Assembly: GCF_037153985.1 (NCBI RefSeq)
Contig: NZ_JBBAYI010000006.1
Location: forward strand, 1 to 64,000
DNA length: 64,000 bases
Origin: Emticicia sp037153985
GTDB lineage: Bacteria; Bacteroidota; Bacteroidia; Cytophagales; Spirosomataceae
Reading direction: 5' to 3'
Shown here piece after piece: positions 1 to 7,087 of this stretch. Position 1 is the first letter of the stretch; every line of letters starts with the position of its first letter. The notes below the pieces were generated by a model that did no database searches, was not told the origin of the DNA, and was given only the letters and a program-made list of their open reading frames with translations. A program made the translations under genes and the position numbers.

Positions 1-482
1 TCATATCTGGGGTTCTATTGCTACTGCTTTACTTTTTTGGATGTTTTAACCCATTATTCACATTAAATAATAATCAGGAAGGAGCGTCTGATAAAACCAC
101 CATTATCCATCCTGTGAAAATCGAAGAAGCAACTATCTTTAAACTGGCTTCTGTAAAAAATGCTTGCGGAGAAGGTACTGTATCAGGAGAAGCTAAAATA
201 CAGGTAATTATATTGGCTAATGAGCCACAGGTTGGACACAATATTACTATAGCCCCTGTTCCGGCAGAAAACTATTGCGAAATCATCATTGATTTACCTA
301 TCTCTCAAGAAGTCTCATATCAGTTATTAGACATGAAAGGTCAGCAATTATCCGAAAAGAATCTTGGGAATGTAACTTACAAGAAACAATACCTGATTCT
401 GAATCATCTGACAGCAGGAGAGTATCTGATTAGAGTACAGGTGGGGAAAGACGTTGTGACAAGGAAACTGATAAAGTACTAA
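1..482 (+). CDS. C-terminal end of a T9SS-secreted surface protein (5' partial)
   Basis: The frame is open to the left edge, so this is read as the tail of a longer gene; the first start-like codon is only a TTG at 18. The segment around FKLASVKNACGEGTVSG looks like the closing strand of the repeated Ig-like beta-sandwich modules found in large Cytophagales adhesins. The last 80 or so residues have the layout of a type A type IX secretion sorting domain: a PVPAENYCEI-type start, a central YQLLDMKGQQL strand, a GEYLIRV strand and a basic RKLIKY end. In this family the domain directs passage through the T9SS outer-membrane channel and is then cleaved. A hydrophobic LLLLYFFG stretch just before the module is odd for an internal position; a short separate secreted protein starting at the TTG is possible but less likely. 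Confidence 0.7.
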   Translation, partial: ISGVLLLLLYFFGCFNPLFTLNNNQEGASDKTTIIHPVKIEEATIFKLASVKNACGEGTVSGEAKIQVIILANEPQVGHNITIAPVPAENYCEIIIDLPISQEVSYQLLDMKGQQLSEKNLGNVTYKKQYLILNHLTAGEYLIRVQVGKDVVTRKLIKY

Positions 483-501
483 TAACATAAATTGAAAACT
501 T

Positions 502-550
502 AAAGAAAACAGATTAGATGCTTCAAAAAAGGCATTTAATCTGTTTCTTT
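502..550 (+). terminator. Terminator hairpin after the T9SS protein gene
   Basis: A stem of about 19 bp with one bulged A and one G-U pair joins 502-521 to 532-550 across a short A-rich loop. The 3' arm ends in TTTCTTT. It lies 20 nt after the stop codon and before cutC. Confidence 0.75.
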
Positions 551-573
551 GCATAAAAGAACCGTTGAATAGA

Positions 574-1314
574 ATGCTAGAAATTTGTTGCTTTTCTTTA
601 GAATCCTGCCTGACAGCCCAAAAGGCCGGAGCATATCGTGTCGAATTATGTGGGGGTATGTTTGAAGGCGGCACAAGCCCGTCGGCAGGTTTAATCAGAT
701 TGGCCCGCCAGCATTTAAGCATCAGGCTCTATGTCATGATTCGCCCGCGCGGAGGTGATTTCTGTTACTCTGATACCGAATTTGAGGTAATGAAAGCCGA
801 TATTGAAACAGCAAAAGAACTAGGGGCCGATGGCGTAGTATTCGGTATTCTGACCCCCGACGGGCGTGTTGATACCGCACGCACAAAAGAACTGGTCGAG
901 CTGGCCAAACCGCTGAAAGTTACTTTCCATAGGGCTTTCGATGTAAGCGCCGAGCCACTCGAGGCACTGGAAGCCATTATAAGTACAGGTTGCGAAAGAA
1001 TACTGACATCGGGCCAGAAAAACACAGCCATTGAAGGCATAACTTTGTTAAAAACCCTTGCCGAAAAAGCAGGCAACCGTATCGAAATCATGGCGGGGGC
1101 TGGGGTAAGTGCGCAAAATGCTGCACAATTACTGGGCGCGGGCGTTCATGCCCTGCACATGACGGGCAAAGGCATTGTTAACAGCCAGATGCAATACCGC
1201 AAGGCCGACGTAAGCATGGCAAGTGCTGCTCTAACCAACGAATTTGAGATTTACGAGGCCGACTTCGATAAATGCAAAGCCGTTATTGACATAATGGCCT
1301 CTACCAATGTGTAA
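574..1314 (+). CDS. cutC: Copper homeostasis protein CutC family
   Basis: The product is a 246-aa single-domain TIM barrel of the CutC family. Recognisable blocks are the N-terminal MLEICCFS strand, the VELCGGMFEGGTSPS loop, MIRPRGGDF, the TFHRAFD block and ILTSGQK near the middle, and an IMAGAGV segment, all in family order and at normal length. CutC proteins have been linked to copper tolerance, but their biochemical activity is unsettled, so the name states family membership only. The ATG at 574 is chosen over the in-frame TTG at 565 because MLEICC is the conserved start of the family. It is a single gene between two terminator hairpins and converges with argG. Confidence 0.93.
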   Translation: MLEICCFSLESCLTAQKAGAYRVELCGGMFEGGTSPSAGLIRLARQHLSIRLYVMIRPRGGDFCYSDTEFEVMKADIETAKELGADGVVFGILTPDGRVDTARTKELVELAKPLKVTFHRAFDVSAEPLEALEAIISTGCERILTSGQKNTAIEGITLLKTLAEKAGNRIEIMAGAGVSAQNAAQLLGAGVHALHMTGKGIVNSQMQYRKADVSMASAALTNEFEIYEADFDKCKAVIDIMASTNV

Positions 1315-1367
1315 AAAAACATTGGTACTGAGCAAAAAATAACCCGCATTTACAGGCTTTATTCATA

Positions 1368-1408
1368 AAAAAATCCCTTTCTCTATTACCTAAAGAAAGG
1401 GATTTTTT
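1368..1408. terminator. Bidirectional terminator between cutC and argG
   Basis: A perfect 14-bp stem (1368-1381 with 1395-1408) has six A at its 5' base and six T at its 3' base, so it can end transcription from both converging genes. Confidence 0.88.
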
Positions 1409-1430
1409 CAGATATATATGCTACAACAGC

Positions 1431-2627
1431 TTACTTCTTCGCGGCTAGTTCGGCTATTTTTTCATGAATCATTACCTGATTCGACATGATTTTCGAGAAG
1501 CCCCTTACATCATCGCCCGTCCAGGCATTATTCATCTCGCCGTAGCTACCAAATACTGGCGACATCATGTCATAATCTGACTTGATACCCAACAACTGGA
1601 AATGATATGGTGCTAACTGCACACGTACTTCGCCCGTGACGTTTTCTTGTGTACTTTCAAGGAAAGTCTCAATATTACGCATTAATGGTTCCAGAAACTG
1701 CCCTTCGTGCAACAACATTCCGTACCATTCGGCCAGATTCTGTTTCCAGTATTGTTGCCATTTGGTTAACACGTGTTTTTCAAGCAAATGGTGTGCTTTA
1801 ATGATAATCAGCGGAGCAGCGGCTTCAAACCCTACACGCCCTTTGATACCAATAATAGTGTCTCCCACATGAATATCACGGCCAATACCATAAGGCGAAG
1901 CCAGTTCTGACAAACGACGGATAGCCTCTACCGGATTTTTGAACCGGCGGCCATTCACGCCTTTCAGTTCACCTTTTACAAACTGAAGCGTCACTTCGCT
2001 GCCTTTTTTCTTGGTTACCTGTGTCGGGAAAGCACTCTCAGGCAAGAAACCATCTGACGTGAGTGTTTCTCTACCCCCTACCGAGGTTCCCCATAAACCT
2101 TTATTGATAGAGTAAGCCGCTTTGTGCCACTCACGAACTACTCCTTTCGATTTCAGAAACTCGATTTCCGCCTCGCGCGACAAACGTAAATCACGAATCG
2201 GCGTAATAATCTGTGCATTTGGTAGCACTATTCTGAAAACCATATCAAAACGTACTTGGTCGTTTCCGGCACCTGTACTTCCGTGCGCCACGGCCTCTGC
2301 TCCGATTTGCTTGGCATAATCTGCCACAGCTACTGCCTGAAACATACGTTCAGCACTTACAGAAAGCGGATAAGTATTGTTTTTCAGGATATTGCCATAT
2401 ACCAGATACCGAATACATTTCTGGTAATATTCGCCTACCATACGCGCCGTATAATGGTTTTTTACACCCAGTTCGTAGGCTTTTGTTTCAATATCCTTCA
2501 TTTCTTCTTCTGTGAAACCACCTGTATCTACCAATACAGAATGAACCTCATGACCCAACTCTTCGGTCAGGTATTTTACACAGAACGAGGTGTCTAATCC
2601 TCCACTATATGCTAAAACAACTTTCAT
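1431..2627 (-). CDS. argG: Argininosuccinate synthase
   Basis: This 398-aa enzyme joins citrulline and aspartate with ATP hydrolysis to AMP, the penultimate step of arginine synthesis in the cytoplasm. The N-terminal PP-loop AYSGGLDTS (residues 5-13) binds ATP; the HGSTGAGNDQVRF block and the KGLWG segment are typical of the family. The ATG at 2627 is preferred to an upstream in-frame start at 2678, because MKVVLAYSGG is the conserved beginning. The gene stands alone here, flanked by a divergent lipoprotein gene and a convergent cutC. Another arginine gene, argC, lies at the far right of the window, more than 60 kb away, so the pathway is not one operon here. Confidence 0.95.
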   Translation of the reverse strand: MKVVLAYSGGLDTSFCVKYLTEELGHEVHSVLVDTGGFTEEEMKDIETKAYELGVKNHYTARMVGEYYQKCIRYLVYGNILKNNTYPLSVSAERMFQAVAVADYAKQIGAEAVAHGSTGAGNDQVRFDMVFRIVLPNAQIITPIRDLRLSREAEIEFLKSKGVVREWHKAAYSINKGLWGTSVGGRETLTSDGFLPESAFPTQVTKKKGSEVTLQFVKGELKGVNGRRFKNPVEAIRRLSELASPYGIGRDIHVGDTIIGIKGRVGFEAAAPLIIIKAHHLLEKHVLTKWQQYWKQNLAEWYGMLLHEGQFLEPLMRNIETFLESTQENVTGEVRVQLAPYHFQLLGIKSDYDMMSPVFGSYGEMNNAWTGDDVRGFSKIMSNQVMIHEKIAELAAKK

Positions 2628-2766
2628 ATTAATATCAGCCGCTGAAGCGGAAATATAGGTTTTAATAAAATTTTGCAAAAATAGGACTTCTCTATTTAAA
2701 TTCTCGTATATAATTTAAATATAATTGCACTTTAATATTGTTGTCGTTAAAATACCGTCTTATTGT

Positions 2767-3471
2767 ATGTCCAGAACAGTCATTTTCTTTCTTTCAATAG
2801 GTTTATTCTTTGCCTGTGGCATGACCGAACCCGCAACTATCAGTTCTATCGATAACCCCGTCGGTAGTGGCCCTGACAGAACTTTTCTGGCTCTGGGCGA
2901 TTCTTACACCATAGGCGAAAGCGTTCTGGAAAAAGACCGCTGGAGTATGTATCTGATTGATTTACTGAAAGATAAATACACCATTACCAAACACGATATT
3001 ATTGCACGCACCGGCTGGACAACCGAAGAACTCATACAGGCCATTGCCGACAGTAAAAATAAAAACCAGTATGACATGGTTTCGTTATTGATTGGTGTAA
3101 ATAACCAGTATCGGGGCCAAAGCATTGATAAATACCGGAAGGAGTTCAGAGAGTTGCTTAACATCAGTGCTGAATTTGCCCATAACGATTACCGAAAAGT
3201 ATTTGTGTTGTCGATACCCGACTATGGCGTTACGCCTTTTGCGGCCTCGCGTGACAGAGAGAAAATAGCCCGCGAAATTGATGCCTTTAACGCCGTTGCC
3301 AAAGAAGAATGCCAGAAACTGGGTATTCCGTTCGTAAATATTACAACTATTACCCGCGATTATACCGGCGCAGAATATATTGCCAGCGACCAGCTTCATT
3401 TTTCGGGCAAAATGCACGAATTATGGGCCATACAAGCCCGCAGCACTGCCGAAATTATTTTAAGGCAATAG
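2767..3471 (+). CDS. SGNH/GDSL-type hydrolase, lipoprotein
   Basis: The 234-aa product begins with a lipoprotein signal peptide (hydrophobic FFLSIGLFFAC, lipidated Cys17). The mature part is an SGNH hydrolase: block I GDS with nucleophile Ser46, a GVNNQ block III, and block V SDQLHFSG supplying Asp208 and His211. Such enzymes hydrolyse esters, often acetyl groups on polysaccharides or lysophospholipids; the substrate cannot be read from the sequence. The ATG at 2767 is chosen because it opens directly into the signal peptide; the upstream in-frame start at 2725 would put extra polar residues in front. Its stop lies two bases from the stop of the convergent permease gene, with no terminator between them. 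Confidence 0.88.
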   Translation: MSRTVIFFLSIGLFFACGMTEPATISSIDNPVGSGPDRTFLALGDSYTIGESVLEKDRWSMYLIDLLKDKYTITKHDIIARTGWTTEELIQAIADSKNKNQYDMVSLLIGVNNQYRGQSIDKYRKEFRELLNISAEFAHNDYRKVFVLSIPDYGVTPFAASRDREKIAREIDAFNAVAKEECQKLGIPFVNITTITRDYTGAEYIASDQLHFSGKMHELWAIQARSTAEIILRQ

Positions 3472-3473
3472 TT

Positions 3474-4553
3474 TTACCTCGGAACCGTAAAATACATGAA
3501 GGTGCCTATACAGGCAAAAACTATATTTGGCAACCAAACTGCCAGTATAGGCGGCATATTGCCCGACTCGGCAATGCCTTTCGACATAATGTAGAACAAG
3601 ATGTAAAAGAAAGCCAGCACAAAGCCAACGGCAATCTGGAAACCCACGCCGCCCCGTGCTTTCCGCGCTGATACTATCAGCCCCATTAACGACAGGATAA
3701 TAACGGCAAAAGGTGTAGCAAAACGCTGGTATAGCTCAATCTGAAATGATTCTATGCCTTCGGCACCGCGGCTCTGAATGAGGGCTATCTGCTCTCGAAG
3801 CTGCGGAATGGTGTATGATTCCTGTATCTGGTGCGCATTTTCAAAATCTTTCGGCGACAAGTTCACGGTTGTGTCTTTAGGGCTTGTTCCGTACACCATT
3901 TTATCTTTCATGACACCAAACGTACGGATTTTGTATTCATGAATACGCCATTTTTTGGTGCTGTCGTTCCATTCAATCCTCTTAGCCGATAGTTTCTCTA
4001 TCAGTTTGTTATCCACAATTTTTTCAAGGGTAAAATCGTATCCGGTTTTTACCTGATTATTATAGCTCGACATATACGCATACGTATTCGGTGCTACTGC
4101 AATATGAAAATCACGGGTCGAGAAAAAGAATTTATCATTTACATAGAGGTTTTCAAAAGCTAGCCGTTCGGTATTGGCACGTGGCAGAATCCAGCCAACC
4201 ATAATAAAAGAAAAAACGGCAACCACAGAAGCCCCCAAAAAATACGGAAACATTAAACGCGGAAAACTGATACCACTACTCAGAATTGCCACAATTTCGG
4301 TATGTGAGGCCATTTGCGCCGTAAAAAAAACCGTCGAGATAAATATCATCAACGGGCTTATGTAGTTTGCCCAATAAGGAGCCAAATTAGCATAGTATTG
4401 TAGTAAAACGGTACGTAAGGGAGCCTTATGCTGAAGAAAGTTATCGTTTTTTTCTACGAAGTCAATCACCATAATAACCAGCACAATAACCAGCACAGCA
4501 AAAACATAAGTAGTAAGAAACCGTTTGATTAAGTATTTATCGAGTATATTCAT
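3474..4553 (-). CDS. LptF/LptG-family permease (lipopolysaccharide export)
   Basis: This 359-aa inner-membrane protein has the YjgP/YjgQ layout: N-terminal MNILDKYLIKRFL, a transmembrane pair in the first 100 residues, a periplasmic beta-rich domain in the middle (about 120-260), and a C-terminal transmembrane group with the FATPFAVIILSLMG segment. LptF and LptG form the membrane part of the LptB2FG ABC transporter that extracts lipopolysaccharide. I cannot decide between LptF and LptG. It lies downstream of the DtxR-type gene on the same strand, with a 155-bp gap. Confidence 0.88.
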   Translation of the reverse strand: MNILDKYLIKRFLTTYVFAVLVIVLVIMVIDFVEKNDNFLQHKAPLRTVLLQYYANLAPYWANYISPLMIFISTVFFTAQMASHTEIVAILSSGISFPRLMFPYFLGASVVAVFSFIMVGWILPRANTERLAFENLYVNDKFFFSTRDFHIAVAPNTYAYMSSYNNQVKTGYDFTLEKIVDNKLIEKLSAKRIEWNDSTKKWRIHEYKIRTFGVMKDKMVYGTSPKDTTVNLSPKDFENAHQIQESYTIPQLREQIALIQSRGAEGIESFQIELYQRFATPFAVIILSLMGLIVSARKARGGVGFQIAVGFVLAFFYILFYIMSKGIAESGNMPPILAVWLPNIVFACIGTFMYFTVPR

Positions 4554-4708
4554 GTAAGAATCTTTATTAATTAGGTCGGTACCTACAAAAAACGAAGAAA
4601 AAAGTGCCTATCGTCTTACGCCAATAACTTTATTGATAATACCTGAAACGTTCAAAATTACAAAAGAGATAAACCGCTCGCACCGATTTAAAAAAAATTA
4701 ACATTCTT

Positions 4709-5365
4709 TTATTTCACCAGCAGGTTTTTTGCTACTTCATTACTTACAAAAATCGTGTGTGTATCGTTCAGCACAATGGTAAAAGATTTATCAAACTCGC
4801 TTATTTCCTGAATTTTAATGGTACAGCCAAGCGTAATCTGGTTTTTATCGAGGTGTTGCAGAAAAGTGGGCGAATGTACCGACACCCCCATCATGACAAC
4901 GGGCTGGTTCAGCGGAGTATCAGAGAGTTTCTGGTAACCCATTGTAGGCATTTTGCCTTTAGCGTCAGGAATTGGGTCACCGTGTGGGTCAAACTGCGGA
5001 TTCCCCAGAAAATCATCCAGTTTTTCTGTAAGTTCCTTCGAGTCTATGTGTTCCAGTTGCTCTGCAATATCATGAATTTCATCCCAGCCGAAACCCAGCT
5101 TTTCAACCAGAAAAACCTCCCATAGCCTATGTTTACGAATCACACTCAGGGCAATGCGTTGCCCCTCTTTTGTTAAGGTAACCCCCTGATATTTGCGGTA
5201 ATTAATATAGCTTTTCTCGGCTAGCTTACGTAGCATATCCGACACCGACGCAGCCTTTGTTTGCGTGTGTTCGGCTAGTTCGTTGGTGCTTACTTCGTTT
5301 CCCCCATTCAGTTCGGTAAGCATATATATTATTTTCAGATAATTTTCCTCTGTGAATGAAGTCAT
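4709..5365 (-). CDS. DtxR/MntR-family metal-dependent transcriptional regulator
   Basis: The product (218 aa) has the DtxR layout: an N-terminal winged helix (NELAEHTQTKAASVSDMLRKL recognition region, about residues 22-45), a dimerisation and metal-binding domain with the HRLWEVFLVEKLG and EQLEHIDS helices that carry metal ligands, a FDPHGDPIP motif, and a C-terminal SH3/FeoA-like domain after residue 140. These repressors bind DNA when loaded with Mn(II) or Fe(II). The ATG at 5365 (MTSFTEENYLK) is the conserved start; the start at 5398 would fall inside the -7 box of the predicted promoter. It is divergent from an Nramp transporter, and a palindrome between the two genes is the likely operator. 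Confidence 0.93.
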   Translation of the reverse strand: MTSFTEENYLKIIYMLTELNGGNEVSTNELAEHTQTKAASVSDMLRKLAEKSYINYRKYQGVTLTKEGQRIALSVIRKHRLWEVFLVEKLGFGWDEIHDIAEQLEHIDSKELTEKLDDFLGNPQFDPHGDPIPDAKGKMPTMGYQKLSDTPLNQPVVMMGVSVHSPTFLQHLDKNQITLGCTIKIQEISEFDKSFTIVLNDTHTIFVSNEVAKNLLVK

Positions 5366-5395
5366 ATTCCTTGTTGTCTGATGATAATACTGCCA

Positions 5396-5426
5396 CAAAA
5401 CTACGTTTTATCACGCATTTATCAAA
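5396..5426 (-). promoter_or_regulatory. Promoter of the DtxR-family gene
   Basis: Read on the minus strand, TTTG (5423-5426) is followed by 19 nt and TAGTTTTG (5396-5403), a full match to the Bacteroidota TTTG-N19-23-TAnnTTTG pattern. The predicted transcript starts about 24 nt before the ATG at 5365. Confidence 0.7.
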
Positions 5427-5446
5427 TTTTTAGACAAACCTAAAAA
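5427..5446. promoter_or_regulatory. Candidate DtxR/MntR operator
   Basis: A perfect inverted repeat TTTTTAG-ACAAAC-CTAAAAA lies exactly between the -33 boxes of the two divergent promoters. Its core TTTAGaCaaaCCTAAA resembles the TTAGG-N-CCTAA type of operator known for DtxR-family regulators. An outer pair, TTTATCAAA (5418-5426) and TTTGATAAA (5452-5460), contains the two -33 boxes. Repression of both genes by the metal-loaded regulator is inferred. Confidence 0.65.
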
Positions 5447-5451
5447 TTTAT

Positions 5452-5482
5452 TTTGATAAATGTATTTTTATTTTTAACATTG
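5452..5482 (+). promoter_or_regulatory. Promoter of the Nramp gene
   Basis: TTTG (5452-5455), a 19-nt spacer and TAACATTG (5475-5482; one mismatch to TAnnTTTG) mirror the divergent promoter. Transcription would start near 5489. Confidence 0.55.
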
Positions 5483-5513
5483 CATAAAATATAGATTAGC
5501 ACAGTTGAAGACT

Positions 5514-6854
5514 ATGGAAAATACATTACCCATGACATCGAAAAAAGGGTGGAAAGCGAGTTCAACAAACGTTTCATTACCAGAAGTACACGGCAGCATA
5601 GATATTCCTAAAAACGGAGGGTTCTGGAAAAAACTTGCTGCATTTATTGGCCCGGGCTTAATGGTAGCCGTTGGGTACATGGACCCCGGCAACTGGGCAA
5701 CCGACATAGCCGGTGGTGCAAAATTCGGTTATACGCTGCTAAGCGTTATTCTGATTTCAAACCTTTTCGCTATGCTCTTGCAACACCTGTCTCTTAAATT
5801 AGGTATTGCCACAGGGCGAGATTTGGCTCAGGCCTGCCGCGATGCCTACTCAAGACCCGTATCTTTTGTATTATGGATTCTGGCCGAAATAGCCATTGCT
5901 GCCTGTGATTTAGCCGAAGTTATTGGTGCAGCAGTAGCCCTGAACCTGCTATTCGGCATTCCGCTTACTTATGGCATTGTAATAACCGCTATTGATGTAA
6001 TTTTTATTTTGTTTCTGCAAAACCGCGGGTTTCGTGTTGTCGAAGTCATTGTGGGCGCACTTATTCTGATTATCCTGCTTTGTTTTGGCTACGAAATTCT
6101 GGTATCGAACCCCAACTGGCTTAGCGTTTCAAAAGGTTTGGTACCAAGCAGCCAGATAGTAGTTAACCCCGAAATGCTCTATATAGCCATTGGCATATTA
6201 GGAGCTACCGTAATGCCTCATAACCTTTACTTGCATTCAAGCATTGTACAAACACGCAAAATCGAGAATACCCCAGCCGCTAAAAAAAGTGCCATCAAGT
6301 TTGCCACTATCGACTCAACGGCTTCTTTGTTCATTGCCTTTTTTATTAATGCTGCCATTCTGATAATGGCCGCGGCCACTTTTCATTTCTCGAATAACCA
6401 GCACGTAGCCGACATCACCGATGCCTATCACCTGCTCGACCCTATTCTGGGCGTTAAGCTGGCAGGATTGTTTTTTGCGGTAGCCTTGCTGGCCGCCGGA
6501 CAAAACTCTACGCTTACTGGCACACTGGCAGGGCAGATTGTGATGGAGGGCTTCCTGAATATCAAACTAAAACCCTGGTTACGCCGTTTGCTCACGCGTT
6601 TAATTGCCATTGTTCCGGCCCTGATAGTAGCTATTATTTATGGCGAACACGGCACATCTGAGCTACTGGTACTAAGCCAAGTTATTTTATCGTTGCAGTT
6701 AAGTTTTGCGGTAGTGCCTTTAGTAGCCTTTACCTCCGACAAACTAAAAATGGGCGAATTTGCAAACCCTACATGGGTAAAATATACCTCGTGGGTAGTA
6801 GCCGTCATTATCATAGGGCTAAATGCTTACCTGCTATTCGATACCATTTTCTAA
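5514..6854 (+). CDS. mntH: Nramp-family divalent metal (Mn2+/Fe2+) transporter
   Basis: This 446-aa inner-membrane protein is a proton-coupled importer of Mn2+ or Fe2+. It carries both hallmark metal-site motifs: DPGN in the first transmembrane helix (57-60) and MPHNLYLHS in helix 6 (234-242), whose Met is a metal ligand. About eleven membrane segments follow a soluble 40-residue N-terminus. The ATG at 5514 is preferred to an in-frame TTG at 5505. The gene faces a DtxR-type regulator across 148 bp with matched promoters and a central palindrome, which suggests metal-dependent control. A terminator follows the stop codon. Confidence 0.94.
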   Translation: MENTLPMTSKKGWKASSTNVSLPEVHGSIDIPKNGGFWKKLAAFIGPGLMVAVGYMDPGNWATDIAGGAKFGYTLLSVILISNLFAMLLQHLSLKLGIATGRDLAQACRDAYSRPVSFVLWILAEIAIAACDLAEVIGAAVALNLLFGIPLTYGIVITAIDVIFILFLQNRGFRVVEVIVGALILIILLCFGYEILVSNPNWLSVSKGLVPSSQIVVNPEMLYIAIGILGATVMPHNLYLHSSIVQTRKIENTPAAKKSAIKFATIDSTASLFIAFFINAAILIMAAATFHFSNNQHVADITDAYHLLDPILGVKLAGLFFAVALLAAGQNSTLTGTLAGQIVMEGFLNIKLKPWLRRLLTRLIAIVPALIVAIIYGEHGTSELLVLSQVILSLQLSFAVVPLVAFTSDKLKMGEFANPTWVKYTSWVVAVIIIGLNAYLLFDTIF

Positions 6855-6869
6855 AAATTTCATACACAG

Positions 6870-6895
6870 GCGCAGACACCCTCTGCGCTTTTTTT
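6870..6895 (+). terminator. Terminator after mntH
   Basis: A 7-bp GC-rich stem (GCGCAGA with TCTGCGC, loop CACCC) is followed by seven T. Confidence 0.85.
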
Positions 6896-7087
6896 CTGCC
6901 TTCGTTTTTGTTCTTAAATCTTCTCTTTTTTGAATTAACTACACACGATAATTGTTAATTATCTGAGTTTTTTTTCGTATCTTGATACATAAAATAGTAA
7001 AACTATTCAATTGCCCGTTAATAAATAATTACCGGCTGTTTTGCTGTTGAATAATCGCATTTTAATTAGCTTAATCCATTTCTGAAA

